Below, piece after piece: positions 8,930-17,558 of a stretch of 64,000 nt of DNA. Origin of the DNA: Novosphingobium sp. (GTDB lineage: Bacteria; Pseudomonadota; Alphaproteobacteria; Sphingomonadales; Sphingomonadaceae); assembly GCA_017745295.1 (NCBI GenBank), contig JAGHZR010000006.1, positions 186,001-250,000 on the forward strand. The letters are read 5' to 3'. Under the pieces are notes generated by a model. It did no database searches. It had not been told where the DNA came from and saw nothing but the letters and a program-made list of their open reading frames with translations. How positions within the stretch are numbered: the stretch's first letter is position 1; each line of letters opens with the position of its first letter. The position numbers and the translations under genes are program-made.

Positions 8930-9010
8930 GCAAAATCTCCAGCTCCACTCAGCTTCGATTTTGCCAGATTCCTCTCGTTCCCGCTGGAGGCATTTTCCGG
9001 GACAGGGTCA

Positions 9011-9398
9011 AGTAATGGCTGCCCCCGATATCGATGTCGATCAGTATCGGGATCTGGCTCCAAAGGTCCGTAAGCTTGCAAAGGGTATGACGCTTTATGC
9101 CTCTTCTTCAGACAGAGCCCTTTCCGTCTCGCGCAAACTTGCTGGTGGCATACCACGAGCGGGCGATGTTTTCGACGGCAAGCCAGTTTTGATAGAAACA
9201 GTCGATACGATAGATGCGAGCGCGATCGGTACGGAGATACTTGGGCTAAATCACAGCGATTATGCGAGTGATCGTTCGATCCTCCATGACGTCAAACGCG
9301 TGTTCGCGGATGGCAAGCGTCCGCCGCCCGAGCGAGGCGTCGGCCTCGATTGTATGCCCAACGATCTCAGTCCAACTTGGTGGCGGTTTTCGGACTGA
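9011..9398 (+). pseudogene. Truncated alpha/beta hydrolase (DUF900-like), C-terminal part only
   Basis: Right after the insertion sequence, a frame reads MAAPDIDVDQYRDLAPKV, then MTLYASSSDRALSVSRKLAGG, PRAGD, DTIDAS and LGLNHSDYASDRSILHD before ending. This order matches the last part of DUF900-type alpha/beta hydrolases, where AAPDID..D holds the catalytic acid region and LNHSDY the final His region. The N-terminal half with the nucleophile Ser is absent and does not appear on the other side of the element either. The fragment cannot be functional. Recognition is from pattern memory and not from an alignment. Confidence 0.7.
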
Positions 9399-9564
9399 CG
9401 ATGGCGTCTGCTGCCGAACCATCTTGGCAGCAGATGCACGCAAATCTACATGACCTACACTGGAACACGAACGGCCCAGACAAGCCGACACGCATGACTA
9501 ATTACAGAATGTTGTCGCCCTTCAGAAGTCATAGCAAGGGCGAAGGTGGAAGAGAGTTGCCTCG

Positions 9565-10077
9565 TCAATTTGAGCCGAACCGCGCTCTCAGCTTTTTCGA
9601 GACCGAGAGCGCATAATCTCGGCGCCTCCAATCGGTCGGACTGTGATACGCGCCGATTGCCCGCCAATAGTCGCGATTTGCGCTGAGCTCTGTCAGAAAT
9701 ATCCATCGCGCGATTTGGACATTGAAGCAAGCATCCTGGATGAGCCAGGCCCTGACTGTCTCTGGAGGCTTGTGGATGAGAGCAGAGAGGCTTGGGATCC
9801 ACCAAGTGTTGATCTGCATCGGCCCAAGGTCATGCGTCCCGTTGGTGTTTGGAACCTCAGCGCCGACCCACCCAGCTTCCTGATCACGCAGCCCCCACAA
9901 GGTTCGCTCCAGCCATTCTCGCCCGGAGGCGGCCTCGCGGATACATCGGCCGATCAGGGCTTCCTGTTCCGGGATCAAAGCGGGACGCGCGCCAGCCGAT
10001 GCCGGGAACAAAGCCGGAGCGAGAAGCCCTGCCCCCAAGACTGCCTTTGCAATTTTACCGATCACGGCTTTCTCCAT
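9565..10077 (-). CDS. Conjugation-associated lytic transglycosylase
   Basis: A 170-residue secreted protein with a signal peptide (about residues 1-30, ending ASAGA). The lysozyme-like domain has the catalytic Glu67 in GLRDQEAGWVG, then HDLGPMQINTWW and the IGAYHSP segment, as in VirB1/TrbN-type transglycosylases that open the peptidoglycan for the transfer channel. The ATG at 10077 starts the signal peptide. A start at 10098 is possible but adds a short non-hydrophobic extension. It overlaps the end of the relaxase gene by 23 bases, so it is probably translated from the same message. Confidence 0.85.
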   Translation of the reverse strand: MEKAVIGKIAKAVLGAGLLAPALFPASAGARPALIPEQEALIGRCIREAASGREWLERTLWGLRDQEAGWVGAEVPNTNGTHDLGPMQINTWWIPSLSALIHKPPETVRAWLIQDACFNVQIARWIFLTELSANRDYWRAIGAYHSPTDWRRRDYALSVSKKLRARFGSN

Positions 10078-13009
10078 TGTGAGGGGTGCCGTTATCACCG
10101 GGGCGAAATGATCGGGGCTCTATTTCTGGTGAAACATCGCCCGAACGACCATGGGTGAAGATCGACTGGATCCATGCATCGAGAATTGCCGCCGCGGAAC
10201 GCCCCCGCTCGGCGAGACCTGCGGCAAGCCCCTCGCGCCCTCCCCGCCCCGCTGAACTCCTTTGCGCAGCAAGCCGGAGTTTGCGCTGGTACCGCTCACT
10301 CGCTTGTTCCTCCCTCATGCGCTGCCATCGTGCCGAGTGACGCACCGCCCTAGACCTCAGGCTGTCACGCTCGACGCGGCCCATTCCCTCCAGGGCAGAG
10401 GTCTTTTCGCCCGACCTCACGGTCAGCAATTCGGCAAGCTTGTCCCGATCCTGGGTCCATAGCTTTACCCCGAAGCGGGCCCGGGTGATCGCGGTGTAGT
10501 AGTTCTTGCCATTCACCAGCGGCGAACCAAGCGGTGCCAGCACATAGACCCTGTCGTAAGTCTTCGACTGAGCCGCGTAGATCGTCTCGGCGTACCCGTG
10601 GTCCCAGGTCTTGTGATGACCCAGATCGATTGATTGTCGCCGGCCATCCCGGTCCCATCGAATTGTTGCCCTGCTGCCTTCGAGCGCCTCCACCGTTCCC
10701 CGCTCGGCGTTCTTGATGTCGAGATCGTGGTTCACCAAGCGCCACTGGATGCGATCGCCGCGCGTCAGTTCTCGCTCCTCGACGTTGAAAACGTTGACCC
10801 GCTGCGGCTTGCCGAGGCGCGGATTCCAGCGAACGACACGACCATGCTCATCGGCAAGTTCCAGCACTTGCCGGTCGTAATCATCCATGACCATTCGAAC
10901 GACCCGGTATTCACCACCGCAGGCAATTCCCAGGCAAGCATCGCCGCGCGAAAATGTAAGAACCTGCCCCGGGCTGTAGAACCGGGCATAGCGCTTTTCG
11001 GCATCGGAAAGCCCGGCCGGCGCCAGCACCGAGAGAGGCGCATCCTCGGCACCAATCGCTCCCTCGGTTCGGAGCGCCTCGCGTACCTTCGTATTCACGA
11101 TGAGCCGCGTGGCGTTATCCAGCACCAGAATGTTGGTTGTGGTTCGGGTGTCGGGTTTGAGCCTCGTCCATTCCCGAACCAGGCTTTGCGCGAGTTCCTC
11201 GGGTTTCTCCTGCGTCAGGACCTTGTCGAGATTGGCAAGAGAACCGGAATAGTCGCCGCTACGAGCGAGCGCGACCGCGGCTTTCATCGACCTGGTTTCC
11301 TGACGGACGGACTGCATGAGGTCGACCCGCGACAAGCCCAGCTGCTGCATCAGCCAGAAGGGTTTCCCCTGCTCGATGGCACCGGTCTGACGGTTGTCGC
11401 CAAGCATGATAAGCCGCGCGCCCGAAAGCCGGCTGAGTTCCAGCAGGCGTATCGCTTGCCGGTTGCCAAGCTGTCCGGCCTCATCAAGGATCAGTACCGA
11501 ATTCTCGTCGAGTCCCCGCCCTCCCCGCGCGAGAAGACTGGCGACGGTACGGCTCTCGATCCCGGCCCGCCCCCCAAGTTCGGCGGCGGCGGACGAGGTA
11601 GGGGCTAGGGCAATCATGGTGAAACGCTCGTCGCTGGCACTGCGGAGAGCTCCCACGAGTGTCGATTTACCGGCACCGGCGACGCCATGGACACCGACGA
11701 GACGATCCGGGCTTGTTCCTAGATGCAGAAGGCCTGCCTGCTGCGCCGTGGTAAGTCGGTGTTCGACGCTCGCTTCAACCAGCCGCGCGTCCTCGGAGAG
11801 CGGGGCGGCATCGTTCAAGGCCAGAGCCAGGTGATCGGAAAAGGCCAGTTCAAGGCGGGCGGTTCTGCGCGTAGTGCGCCCGCGGGTCAGCACCAGATCA
11901 CCAGTGGGCTGCCGCGCCTTGAGCAGCTTGCGTCGCCCCTCGTGCTCCTCGGCCAGAGGCCGGATATCGGAAAGGCGAACTTCCCCTAGGTGCGAAGCGA
12001 GCCCCGCCCGCAAGAGCTGTCCGAGGTTATTGACCGCTTCCCTGCTTTCGGAATGGCGCAAGCCGAACAACATGGCGCGGGCCGAGACAGCATGGGATGG
12101 CTCAAGCATGCGTGGGCCACGCTCGTCGGTCGCCTTCCTCGCTCCTTCGAGCGCCTCGCGGTGTGGTCCGAGGCGTGCGCTCCATTGTTCTCGTAGATCG
12201 TCGAGGGTTGCGCGCGCCTTGGGGCCCCGGGTTTCGTAGAACGACTTTCGCCTTGCAGCCTGGCCTTCGAGCCCATGCGCCTTCGCATGGGCGTCGATCT
12301 GCTCGGCGCGCTGCGACATCTCGCTGACAAGGTCCTGGGGGACTCTGCGAATCTCGAAGAGGCCCCGCCTGTGATCGAAATCGACGTCATAGCCGAGCTC
12401 TCGGATCCGGTGAGCAAGCTCATTTCGATAGACCTGCCCGGCAACCATCTGCTCGGCGTACATGGCCCGTGTCTCAAGGCTCACGAACTGCTCACCTTCC
12501 CCTCGGTTGGTCACGTTCATGATGACCACGTGGGTATGGAGATGAGGGTCAAGCTCGCGCGAGGCATGCTCCGTGAAACGGGCATAGACCAGCCGACCCG
12601 TGCTCTCGTGGACCACCTCGCCGTCGCTGCGGCGGCGCAGGGTGGCGTGCTCCTCGAGGTAACCCAGGGCCTCGGTCACCGCCGCCTCATGAGCGGCAGC
12701 GATCCTCTCGTCCCCCATGACGAGCGCCATGATCGAAACCGACTTTGGCGCATTGACCGCAAAGTCCCAGCCGGGATGATGCTCGATGGTCCCGTCGCTT
12801 TTTCGGCGCCCCAACTGCACATCGCTGATCTTGCCCGCAAGCAGATCGCGCATCACGGCAGGATCCACCTTGCCGGAGAGACCCAGCTCATCGGCGATCA
12901 GCCCGCCCCACTGTGAATGCTCACCCTCCCCTTTCGTGTAGTAGTCGCCGACGGCGTAGTATCGCGCGAGGTTCTTCGGCGTGCCCTTGAGGCGGCGCGG
13001 ATGGATCAT
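10055..13009 (-). CDS. traI: MobF-type conjugative relaxase/helicase
   Basis: A 984-residue protein that nicks oriT, stays bound to the 5' end and unwinds the transferred strand. The N-terminal TrwC relaxase domain has paired tyrosines (Y17/Y18 and Y23/Y24 in RYYAVGDYY) and the metal-binding HUH motif in DPHLHTHVVIMN. The central to C-terminal part is a RecD/TraI-type superfamily 1 helicase with Walker A GVAGAGKST, LILDEAGQLG, LGDNRQTGAI and a late AQSKTYDRVYV/YTAITRAR segment. The C-terminal tail is Arg-rich and low-complexity. Its start overlaps the traD stop (ATGA), giving a tight traD-traI-transglycosylase unit. Length is normal for the family. Confidence 0.93.
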   Translation of the reverse strand: MIHPRRLKGTPKNLARYYAVGDYYTKGEGEHSQWGGLIADELGLSGKVDPAVMRDLLAGKISDVQLGRRKSDGTIEHHPGWDFAVNAPKSVSIMALVMGDERIAAAHEAAVTEALGYLEEHATLRRRSDGEVVHESTGRLVYARFTEHASRELDPHLHTHVVIMNVTNRGEGEQFVSLETRAMYAEQMVAGQVYRNELAHRIRELGYDVDFDHRRGLFEIRRVPQDLVSEMSQRAEQIDAHAKAHGLEGQAARRKSFYETRGPKARATLDDLREQWSARLGPHREALEGARKATDERGPRMLEPSHAVSARAMLFGLRHSESREAVNNLGQLLRAGLASHLGEVRLSDIRPLAEEHEGRRKLLKARQPTGDLVLTRGRTTRRTARLELAFSDHLALALNDAAPLSEDARLVEASVEHRLTTAQQAGLLHLGTSPDRLVGVHGVAGAGKSTLVGALRSASDERFTMIALAPTSSAAAELGGRAGIESRTVASLLARGGRGLDENSVLILDEAGQLGNRQAIRLLELSRLSGARLIMLGDNRQTGAIEQGKPFWLMQQLGLSRVDLMQSVRQETRSMKAAVALARSGDYSGSLANLDKVLTQEKPEELAQSLVREWTRLKPDTRTTTNILVLDNATRLIVNTKVREALRTEGAIGAEDAPLSVLAPAGLSDAEKRYARFYSPGQVLTFSRGDACLGIACGGEYRVVRMVMDDYDRQVLELADEHGRVVRWNPRLGKPQRVNVFNVEERELTRGDRIQWRLVNHDLDIKNAERGTVEALEGSRATIRWDRDGRRQSIDLGHHKTWDHGYAETIYAAQSKTYDRVYVLAPLGSPLVNGKNYYTAITRARFGVKLWTQDRDKLAELLTVRSGEKTSALEGMGRVERDSLRSRAVRHSARWQRMREEQASERYQRKLRLAAQRSSAGRGGREGLAAGLAERGRSAAAILDAWIQSIFTHGRSGDVSPEIEPRSFRPGDNGTPHNGESRDR

Positions 13010-15039
13010 GCCGGCCTCGCCGCGTCACGCGTGCCAGTGCGACGACCGTGCTGATGAAGACGGAAGTCTGCCGGCTTGCCGAGAAGGATGAGGGGCTGGG
13101 TAGCGCTCTCCGCCGGGGCGGGCTCCGCTTTCCGGCTGTCACCTTGAGGGGGCTGCTCGGATCGAGTGCTCGCGACCGCATCGAGGGGCAACATCGGTGA
13201 GGCAGCGGCATCGGCGGTCGGAGTCTGACGACGTTTCGCTGAGCCGCGTTTCGGAGGGGATGTCACTTCAGCAGCGACAAGGTCGGGATCCAATGGTTCC
13301 TCTTGAACCGCCAGCCGCAACGGCGGATCGAGCTTCTCCTCGAAGGCGAAGGCGACGGACGGCACGTTGTGGAAGCTGTCTTCGAAGCGCACCACCGGGA
13401 GATCTCGCCCAAAGCGCAGATAACCCACCAGGTTCGGCAGGTTCGTTACTTCGGTATGCATGACCAATGGGCGGGTCACCTGAATGCGCGACAGGTTCAC
13501 GCCGTCGCGCATATCGTTCACGCCGTACGACATGCCCTCGTTGGCTTCGACCTGTTCGACTTGCCCGAGGTTCTCGCTGACATGTTTGGCGGTGGGGGTA
13601 TCGTTTGCCCTCAGCGCCACCCAGGTCGAACAGTACCCGGTGATCGCAGCTGCATCCTGGATGCCGTAAGTCGCCTCCAGCTGCGGGTAGCTCTGATACC
13701 CCAGCACCCCGCAGCCGCCGTACTTCCTTGCCCGGGCCAGGAAGTCCGAGAGTGAGGGTAGCTTGTGCAGCGACGGAAGCTCGTCGATGACGCAATAGAG
13801 CCGGCGATTGCGGTCTGGGGCAAGGCTCATGATCGCGCTGATGGCGATATCGAGCCAGACCGTGATCAGGGGACGCAGCGATGGGAGCTGATCTGCCTTC
13901 ACGCTGATGAAGAGCCAGCTGTCGTCCTTCTCGTTCGCCACCCAATCGCGGATCGAGAGGCCATCGGCAGTATCGTCGAGGTAGGAGAAACTGCGCAGCA
14001 CCGAGGCCAGCTCGGCCTGGATGCCCGCCGAGGTCCGCTCTCCTTCCGTGGAAATGAATGCGGCGGCATCAGTGCCTGCGGCGAAGGCTGCAAGGTCCTT
14101 CAGCTTTGAGCGCAGGAGGGTATCGAGAAGGATCGAAACGAGTGTCCGTTCCTGGCGCGCAAGCTTGCGCATAACCGCAACCAGAGTGCCGCGCGCGGCC
14201 TTGGCCCAGAACGGATCGCCGGACTTGTCGGGGATCGTGGACTCGGCGATCTGGTCGTAGTGGTAATCGCGCGGGACATCGACCCAGGGCGACCAGCGAT
14301 CCGAACGGAGGTCTAGCGGGTTCAGCAGGACGTCGATCCCGGGCCGGTAGAACTTCTCCACGAACGTGCCTGCAGTGTCGTAAACAATCGCGCGGCGCCT
14401 CGCGGTGCGTATCCCCGCCAGCATCTTGACGATGATGTTGGTCTTGCCGGTCCCGGGCGCACCGCAGATCAGGATGTGCTCCGGCTCGAAGGCATCGGGC
14501 ACCCGCACACCGCCGATTTCGAAGCTGCCCCGCGCCTGCGCCCAGAGCGCCCGGCGCACCTGCCTGATGGTGCCGAACCGTGCCCCTCGCAGGAACTGGT
14601 TGGAACCCAGCCCCCTCCCCGTTCGGGTGAAGTAGAACCATGCCCAGAGCAGCATGCCGAGGGCAAAGACGCCGGAGATGGCAGCCCCGTGAAGGAGGTA
14701 TCCTTCGAAAGCCCGCAACGTGTCCCTGGCAACCTCGGCGTCCATGAGCCGCGCCGGTGTCGTCCAGTAGGGCTCACCGCTCTCGGTATGGAACAGGATG
14801 GGGGTGGCATTACCCGGAACAGTGTCTCCCATCACGAGAGCCTGGCCGACCTTGGCAAGGACGAAGCGCTCGTGCGCACTTGAGCGTTCGAGCGCATACC
14901 AGACGATCCCGCCGATCCAGACAACCAGCCCGGCAAGGCAGGTCTGATAGAAGACCTGTGTGGTCATTCGGACATTGTGGACGGTGGCCTGTCCGCCCCG
15001 AGTCCAGGACCCGAGCGTGTCGTGGCGAAAGATGCTCAC
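13006..15039 (-). CDS. traD: Type IV coupling protein (TraD/VirD4 ATPase)
   Basis: An inner-membrane ATPase that links the relaxosome to the type IV channel. From the GTG at 15039 it has 677 residues, with transmembrane helices near 30-50 and 114-137. Walker A is GAPGTGKT (193-200), and the LYCVIDELPSLHKLPSLSDFLARARKYG segment carries Walker B and the FtsK/TraD signature. The GTG start overlaps the stop of the ribbon-helix-helix gene (GTGA) and has AGGA upstream. The frame is open much further upstream, but that region is antisense or out of frame to the small gene and lacks protein character. The C-terminal 80 residues are disordered (Pro/Ser/Arg-rich), as is common for relaxase-contacting tails. 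Confidence 0.92.
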   Translation of the reverse strand: MSIFRHDTLGSWTRGGQATVHNVRMTTQVFYQTCLAGLVVWIGGIVWYALERSSAHERFVLAKVGQALVMGDTVPGNATPILFHTESGEPYWTTPARLMDAEVARDTLRAFEGYLLHGAAISGVFALGMLLWAWFYFTRTGRGLGSNQFLRGARFGTIRQVRRALWAQARGSFEIGGVRVPDAFEPEHILICGAPGTGKTNIIVKMLAGIRTARRRAIVYDTAGTFVEKFYRPGIDVLLNPLDLRSDRWSPWVDVPRDYHYDQIAESTIPDKSGDPFWAKAARGTLVAVMRKLARQERTLVSILLDTLLRSKLKDLAAFAAGTDAAAFISTEGERTSAGIQAELASVLRSFSYLDDTADGLSIRDWVANEKDDSWLFISVKADQLPSLRPLITVWLDIAISAIMSLAPDRNRRLYCVIDELPSLHKLPSLSDFLARARKYGGCGVLGYQSYPQLEATYGIQDAAAITGYCSTWVALRANDTPTAKHVSENLGQVEQVEANEGMSYGVNDMRDGVNLSRIQVTRPLVMHTEVTNLPNLVGYLRFGRDLPVVRFEDSFHNVPSVAFAFEEKLDPPLRLAVQEEPLDPDLVAAEVTSPPKRGSAKRRQTPTADAAASPMLPLDAVASTRSEQPPQGDSRKAEPAPAESATQPLILLGKPADFRLHQHGRRTGTRDAARPA

Positions 15040-15338
15040 GTGCGGTCCTGCTCGGGATCGAGCAGCCCCCTGTCCCGCAAGAGACGGCGCGCATCGCCCA
15101 GCCCTTCCTCGAGAAGGCTTGGTGCGCGGGCACCGACGGACTTCGCCAGGATCGCCAGCGTTTGGATCGCTGTCGCGTGAAGTTCGTCGAAACGGGCGTG
15201 GTAGCCGGTGGGATCGTTGCCCTCGAAGCGCTCGAGGACATCGCGAATATATCCAGATGGCGAGGTGCCAAGGGTGGCAGCCTGATCGAGGAGGCGCTCG
15301 AACAGCTCGTCGGAGAGACGGATGGTAATTCTTGCCAT
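15036..15338 (-). CDS. Ribbon-helix-helix (CopG-like) relaxosome accessory protein
   Basis: A 100-residue protein. Its first 50 residues, MARITIRLSDELFERLLDQAATLGTSPSGYIRDVLERF, fit a ribbon-helix-helix fold: one beta strand for DNA contact, then two helices. The rest is helical and charged. It is the first gene of the traD-traI unit and lies next to the oriT-like repeats, the usual place for a TraM/TraY/TrwA-type protein that binds oriT and regulates the operon. An ATG four codons upstream (15350) is an alternative start, and neither has a strong ribosome site. Confidence 0.75.
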   Translation of the reverse strand: MARITIRLSDELFERLLDQAATLGTSPSGYIRDVLERFEGNDPTGYHARFDELHATAIQTLAILAKSVGARAPSLLEEGLGDARRLLRDRGLLDPEQDRT

Positions 15339-15415
15339 GCGCAGGTCCATGCTGCGCCGGCACGTGGTGAAGCCTCACTTTGGTAGCAGGAAACCACGGA
15401 TTTCTCAAGGTTTCG

Positions 15416-15493
15416 ACGTGTCGGACACGTGCGACGATCAGTGCCAAGGCAGATCAATAACTTGGATTGCATCGGCTACGGCCGTGTCCGACA
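15416..15493. other. Candidate origin of transfer (oriT) with inverted repeats
   Basis: ACGTGTC-G-GACACGT is a perfect 15-base dyad at 15416-15430. The 11-mer TGTCGGACACG (15419-15429) recurs inverted as CGTGTCCGACA at 15483-15493, 53 bases away. The block lies in the intergenic region just upstream of the ribbon-helix-helix, traD and relaxase genes, the typical position for oriT in MobF systems. The nic site cannot be pinpointed. The dyad could instead be only the operator of the ribbon-helix-helix protein. Confidence 0.45.
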
Positions 15494-15796
15494 GACCAGA
15501 CATTCTGTGACCCATCGTCAGACCTAATGCGACGGTTCAAATGCCCGAAAACGTTGACGATTCGCGCCGCAGCACCCGTGCGTACGGTGCATTACAAACG
15601 CCCCTGCGGCGTGCGTCGCTTCTACGCAGCGGCCTGCCCGCTGCGCCGCCTCGTGCCGGAAGGCGCGGGGCTCCCCGGGAGGGGACCACTCGTTCTTCGC
15701 GGACCGAAGGTCCGCAGCAAATCTTGCCTTGCGCGGCTTCACTCGACGCGCAATGCTTGGCGCGGCGGGCAGGCCTCCTCATGCAAGGAGACTACG
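15494..15796. other. Structured intergenic stretch, no gene seen
   Basis: About 300 bases between the oriT-like repeats and the next plus-strand gene. Frames run through it on both strands but read as Arg/Ala-rich noise. It contains a hairpin GCGGACC-GAA-GGTCCGC at 15699-15715 and a GC-rich self-complementary patch (GGGGCTCCCCGGGAGGGG, 15667-15684). These could be part of a transfer or leading-strand origin region or a structured transcript leader. Confidence 0.4.
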
Positions 15797-16147
15797 ATGC
15801 CCAAGATGTCCGAGCGAGAGCGCCTCGCCAAGATCGAGAACGACCGGAAGAAGCTTGCCGAAGAAGCCGAGACAGTCAGGCGCACTTTGCGCCAGGGCTA
15901 CGGAGCGATTTGCACCGACCTTGCGGTCGAGCGCCTGTCCGAACGCGAGTTCAGGGAAGTCGTGAGCCATGCCATCCGGCTTGGAGGCGCAGCGACGATC
16001 TCCGCGCTCAAGGCACAAGCCTCGCCGCCAGGCAAAACCCAAACTTCGTCGGAACGGCGTCCCGGCGACGAGCACGGCGGAGCCGCGCACAGGCGGCCGG
16101 CGACCGACCAGGTCGCCGCATCGCCAGGCGACGGACCCGTCCTCTGA
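15797..16147 (+). CDS. Small coiled-coil protein, possible conjugation accessory factor
   Basis: A 116-residue protein starting at an ATG with AAGGAG 6 bases upstream. Residues 4-40 (MSERERLAKIENDRKKLAEEAE) form a charged helix or coiled coil. Next come YGAICTDLAVERLSEREFREVVSHAIRLGG and a disordered Pro/Arg/Ala tail. Small helical proteins of this type (TraC/TraD of rhizobial transfer regions) often sit beside oriT, and I suspect a similar role, but I do not recognise it confidently. It faces away from the relaxosome operon. A hairpin (GGACCCGTC-CTCT-GACGGGTCC, 16133-16154) overlaps its stop. Confidence 0.6.
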   Translation: MPKMSERERLAKIENDRKKLAEEAETVRRTLRQGYGAICTDLAVERLSEREFREVVSHAIRLGGAATISALKAQASPPGKTQTSSERRPGDEHGGAAHRRPATDQVAASPGDGPVL

Positions 16148-16188
16148 CGGGTCCCTGAGCCCGGCGATCTCTTCCCTCACGACACAAC

Positions 16189-16227
16189 AAAAGGGAGCCG
16201 GCGAAGGCCTCGCCCTCGCCGGCTCCC
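16189..16227 (-). terminator. Intrinsic terminator for the minus-strand DUF2493 gene
   Basis: GGGAGCCGGCGA (16193-16204) pairs perfectly with TCGCCGGCTCCC (16216-16227) across an 11-base loop. Read on the minus strand it is followed by TTTTGTTG. It lies 12 bases past the stop of the DUF2493 gene, between two convergent genes. Confidence 0.75.
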
Positions 16228-16239
16228 TGCCATGTGCAT

Positions 16240-17220
16240 TCAGCCGAGATGCCGCGTCCGCGTCTCGTCGCAGGCAATGAAGTGCGCGGGCACGCCGCCG
16301 CTACGCACCAGCCGTGCGAGGTGTGACTGCAGCCCTGAGCCTTCGCAGACCACCGCTTCCACCGGCTTCAGACGCATCATCGCCTCGTTGCGCGCAAAGC
16401 CCGCGCGCTTGCCGTGCCGCCGGTCGAGCGTGAACGCCACCAGCTTGACGCCGGAGCGCGCCGCCCATGCTGCCGCTATCGCATCGCAGCCCCTGTCCTG
16501 AGCGCTAGTGGCCAGGACCATCCCCGGAATGCGCATCTTGATGCCATCGAGTTCTCGCCAGATCCGGGCATGATCCTCCCAGACCTGTCCTCCCGAAAAG
16601 AGCACGATCGGCCCGCTCGGGGCCTGCGCCTCGATACGCTTTGCCCGCCGTGCGGCAAGGAAATCGGCTGCCGCAATCACCGAAGCCGTACGCTTGCCCG
16701 AGGTAAGCGTTGCGCGTGGGGAAGACCACGGATGGCCGGTCTCGGCGTGGAACATCTGCGCGGCGTGGTCGCGCATGCAGGCGAGCGCTTCGCAGGCTTC
16801 ATCGAGCCCGTTGCAGAGCGCCTGTCCCTCCTCGATCTCGCCCGCCGCGATCTCGCTGCCGTCGTTCTCGCGCACGCGCTCGCCGAGCTTACGCGCCGCG
16901 TGATCGGCTTCCCGCCCGAGCCCTTCCGCCACCTTGTGAAAGCTGTGCACGACGCCCCAGCCAATGCGGTCGGCAAGGGGCTCGAGGCGGGTATCGCGCA
17001 GCACGTCGAAGAGCGTCGTCACCATCATCTCGACCGCCAGCTGTACCTCGCGCGCTTCGGGCATGTCTGCCGAGACCGCATCCTCTGCCGCCGCAAGCCG
17101 CACCTCGCATGCCGTCTCGGCGAATGCTGCGGCGAAACTGTCTGCGGGCTCGCGCGGCTCCTCGGCGAGCAGATCGGCAATCTCGGCGAAGCTGCGGGAA
17201 ATCCGGAAAGCATCAGTCAT
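16240..17220 (-). CDS. DUF2493 (YspA/cpYpsA-type SLOG) protein, copy 1
   Basis: A 326-residue protein. The N-terminal 200 residues are mostly helical and acidic. The C-terminal part (from about PIVLFSGGQVWEDHARIW) is a Rossmann-like DUF2493/SLOG fold with ATSAQDRGCDAIAAAWAA and the end motif EAVVCEGSGLQSHLARL. SLOG domains bind nucleotides or nucleotide-derived signals, and the ligand here is unknown. The ATG at 17220 is supported by AAAAGGAGGTCACG. A second homologous protein lies 570 bases upstream on the same strand, with a small gene between them. DUF2493 proteins are common on alphaproteobacterial plasmids. Confidence 0.8.
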   Translation of the reverse strand: MTDAFRISRSFAEIADLLAEEPREPADSFAAAFAETACEVRLAAAEDAVSADMPEAREVQLAVEMMVTTLFDVLRDTRLEPLADRIGWGVVHSFHKVAEGLGREADHAARKLGERVRENDGSEIAAGEIEEGQALCNGLDEACEALACMRDHAAQMFHAETGHPWSSPRATLTSGKRTASVIAAADFLAARRAKRIEAQAPSGPIVLFSGGQVWEDHARIWRELDGIKMRIPGMVLATSAQDRGCDAIAAAWAARSGVKLVAFTLDRRHGKRAGFARNEAMMRLKPVEAVVCEGSGLQSHLARLVRSGGVPAHFIACDETRTRHLG

Positions 17221-17558
17221 CGTGACCTCCTTTTCTTGAAGAGGTCCCTTCACCGGCACGGGCTCCGAGCTGCGGGGTCAAGGATCACGGGGCTTTAGCC
17301 CCGTGACCGCGCCAGCGGCGATGGGGGCAACGATTTTGCGAAGCAAAATGGTGGGGCCCCATCGTCCTTGAGGCCGCAGCGGCCCCGTGCCAGACTTGGA
17401 CGACCTGAGAGAGATGGGAGAGCTGGCCCGAAGGGGGTTCAATGCCCCCTGAGGGCCATTTCGGCAGGGCGAGAATGTCCCGCCAAGCGCAACAGGGAGC
17501 AGCGCATCCGCTTCCCTTTGGAAGCGGATGCGCCAGGTCTCGCCAATACCCCAAGGGA
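17221..17558. other. Hairpin-dense non-coding stretch
   Basis: No gene is seen. Several perfect inverted repeats follow each other: TCACGGGGCT-TT-AGCCCCGTGA (17285-17306), ATTTTGC-GAA-GCAAAAT (17333-17349), and a 14-base stem GCGCATCCGCTTCC / GGAAGCGGATGCGC with loop CTTT (17502-17533). The last lies 26 bases past the stop of the minus-strand small gene and may end its transcript, although no T-run follows. Confidence 0.6.

Larger units (their letters stand above)
7779..9010 (-). mobile_element. IS3-family insertion sequence (IS407-like), 1232 bp
   Basis: Terminal inverted repeats TGACCCTGTCCC (7779-7790) and GGGACAGGGTCA (8999-9010) are perfect over 12 bases and bound two overlapping minus-strand transposase frames. 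Size, orfA/orfB organisation and protein sequences fit the IS407 branch of IS3. The flanking bases differ (GGGC on the left, AGTA on the right), so no 4-bp target duplication is visible. This suggests recombination or adjacent deletion after insertion. Only one copy is present in the window. Confidence 0.9.

Noticed and set aside
13006..15447. TraD gene starting at 15447 (813 codons)
   Set aside because: The first 136 codons overlap the ribbon-helix-helix gene in another frame and look random; GTG 15039 overlaps that gene's stop and begins the membrane anchor.
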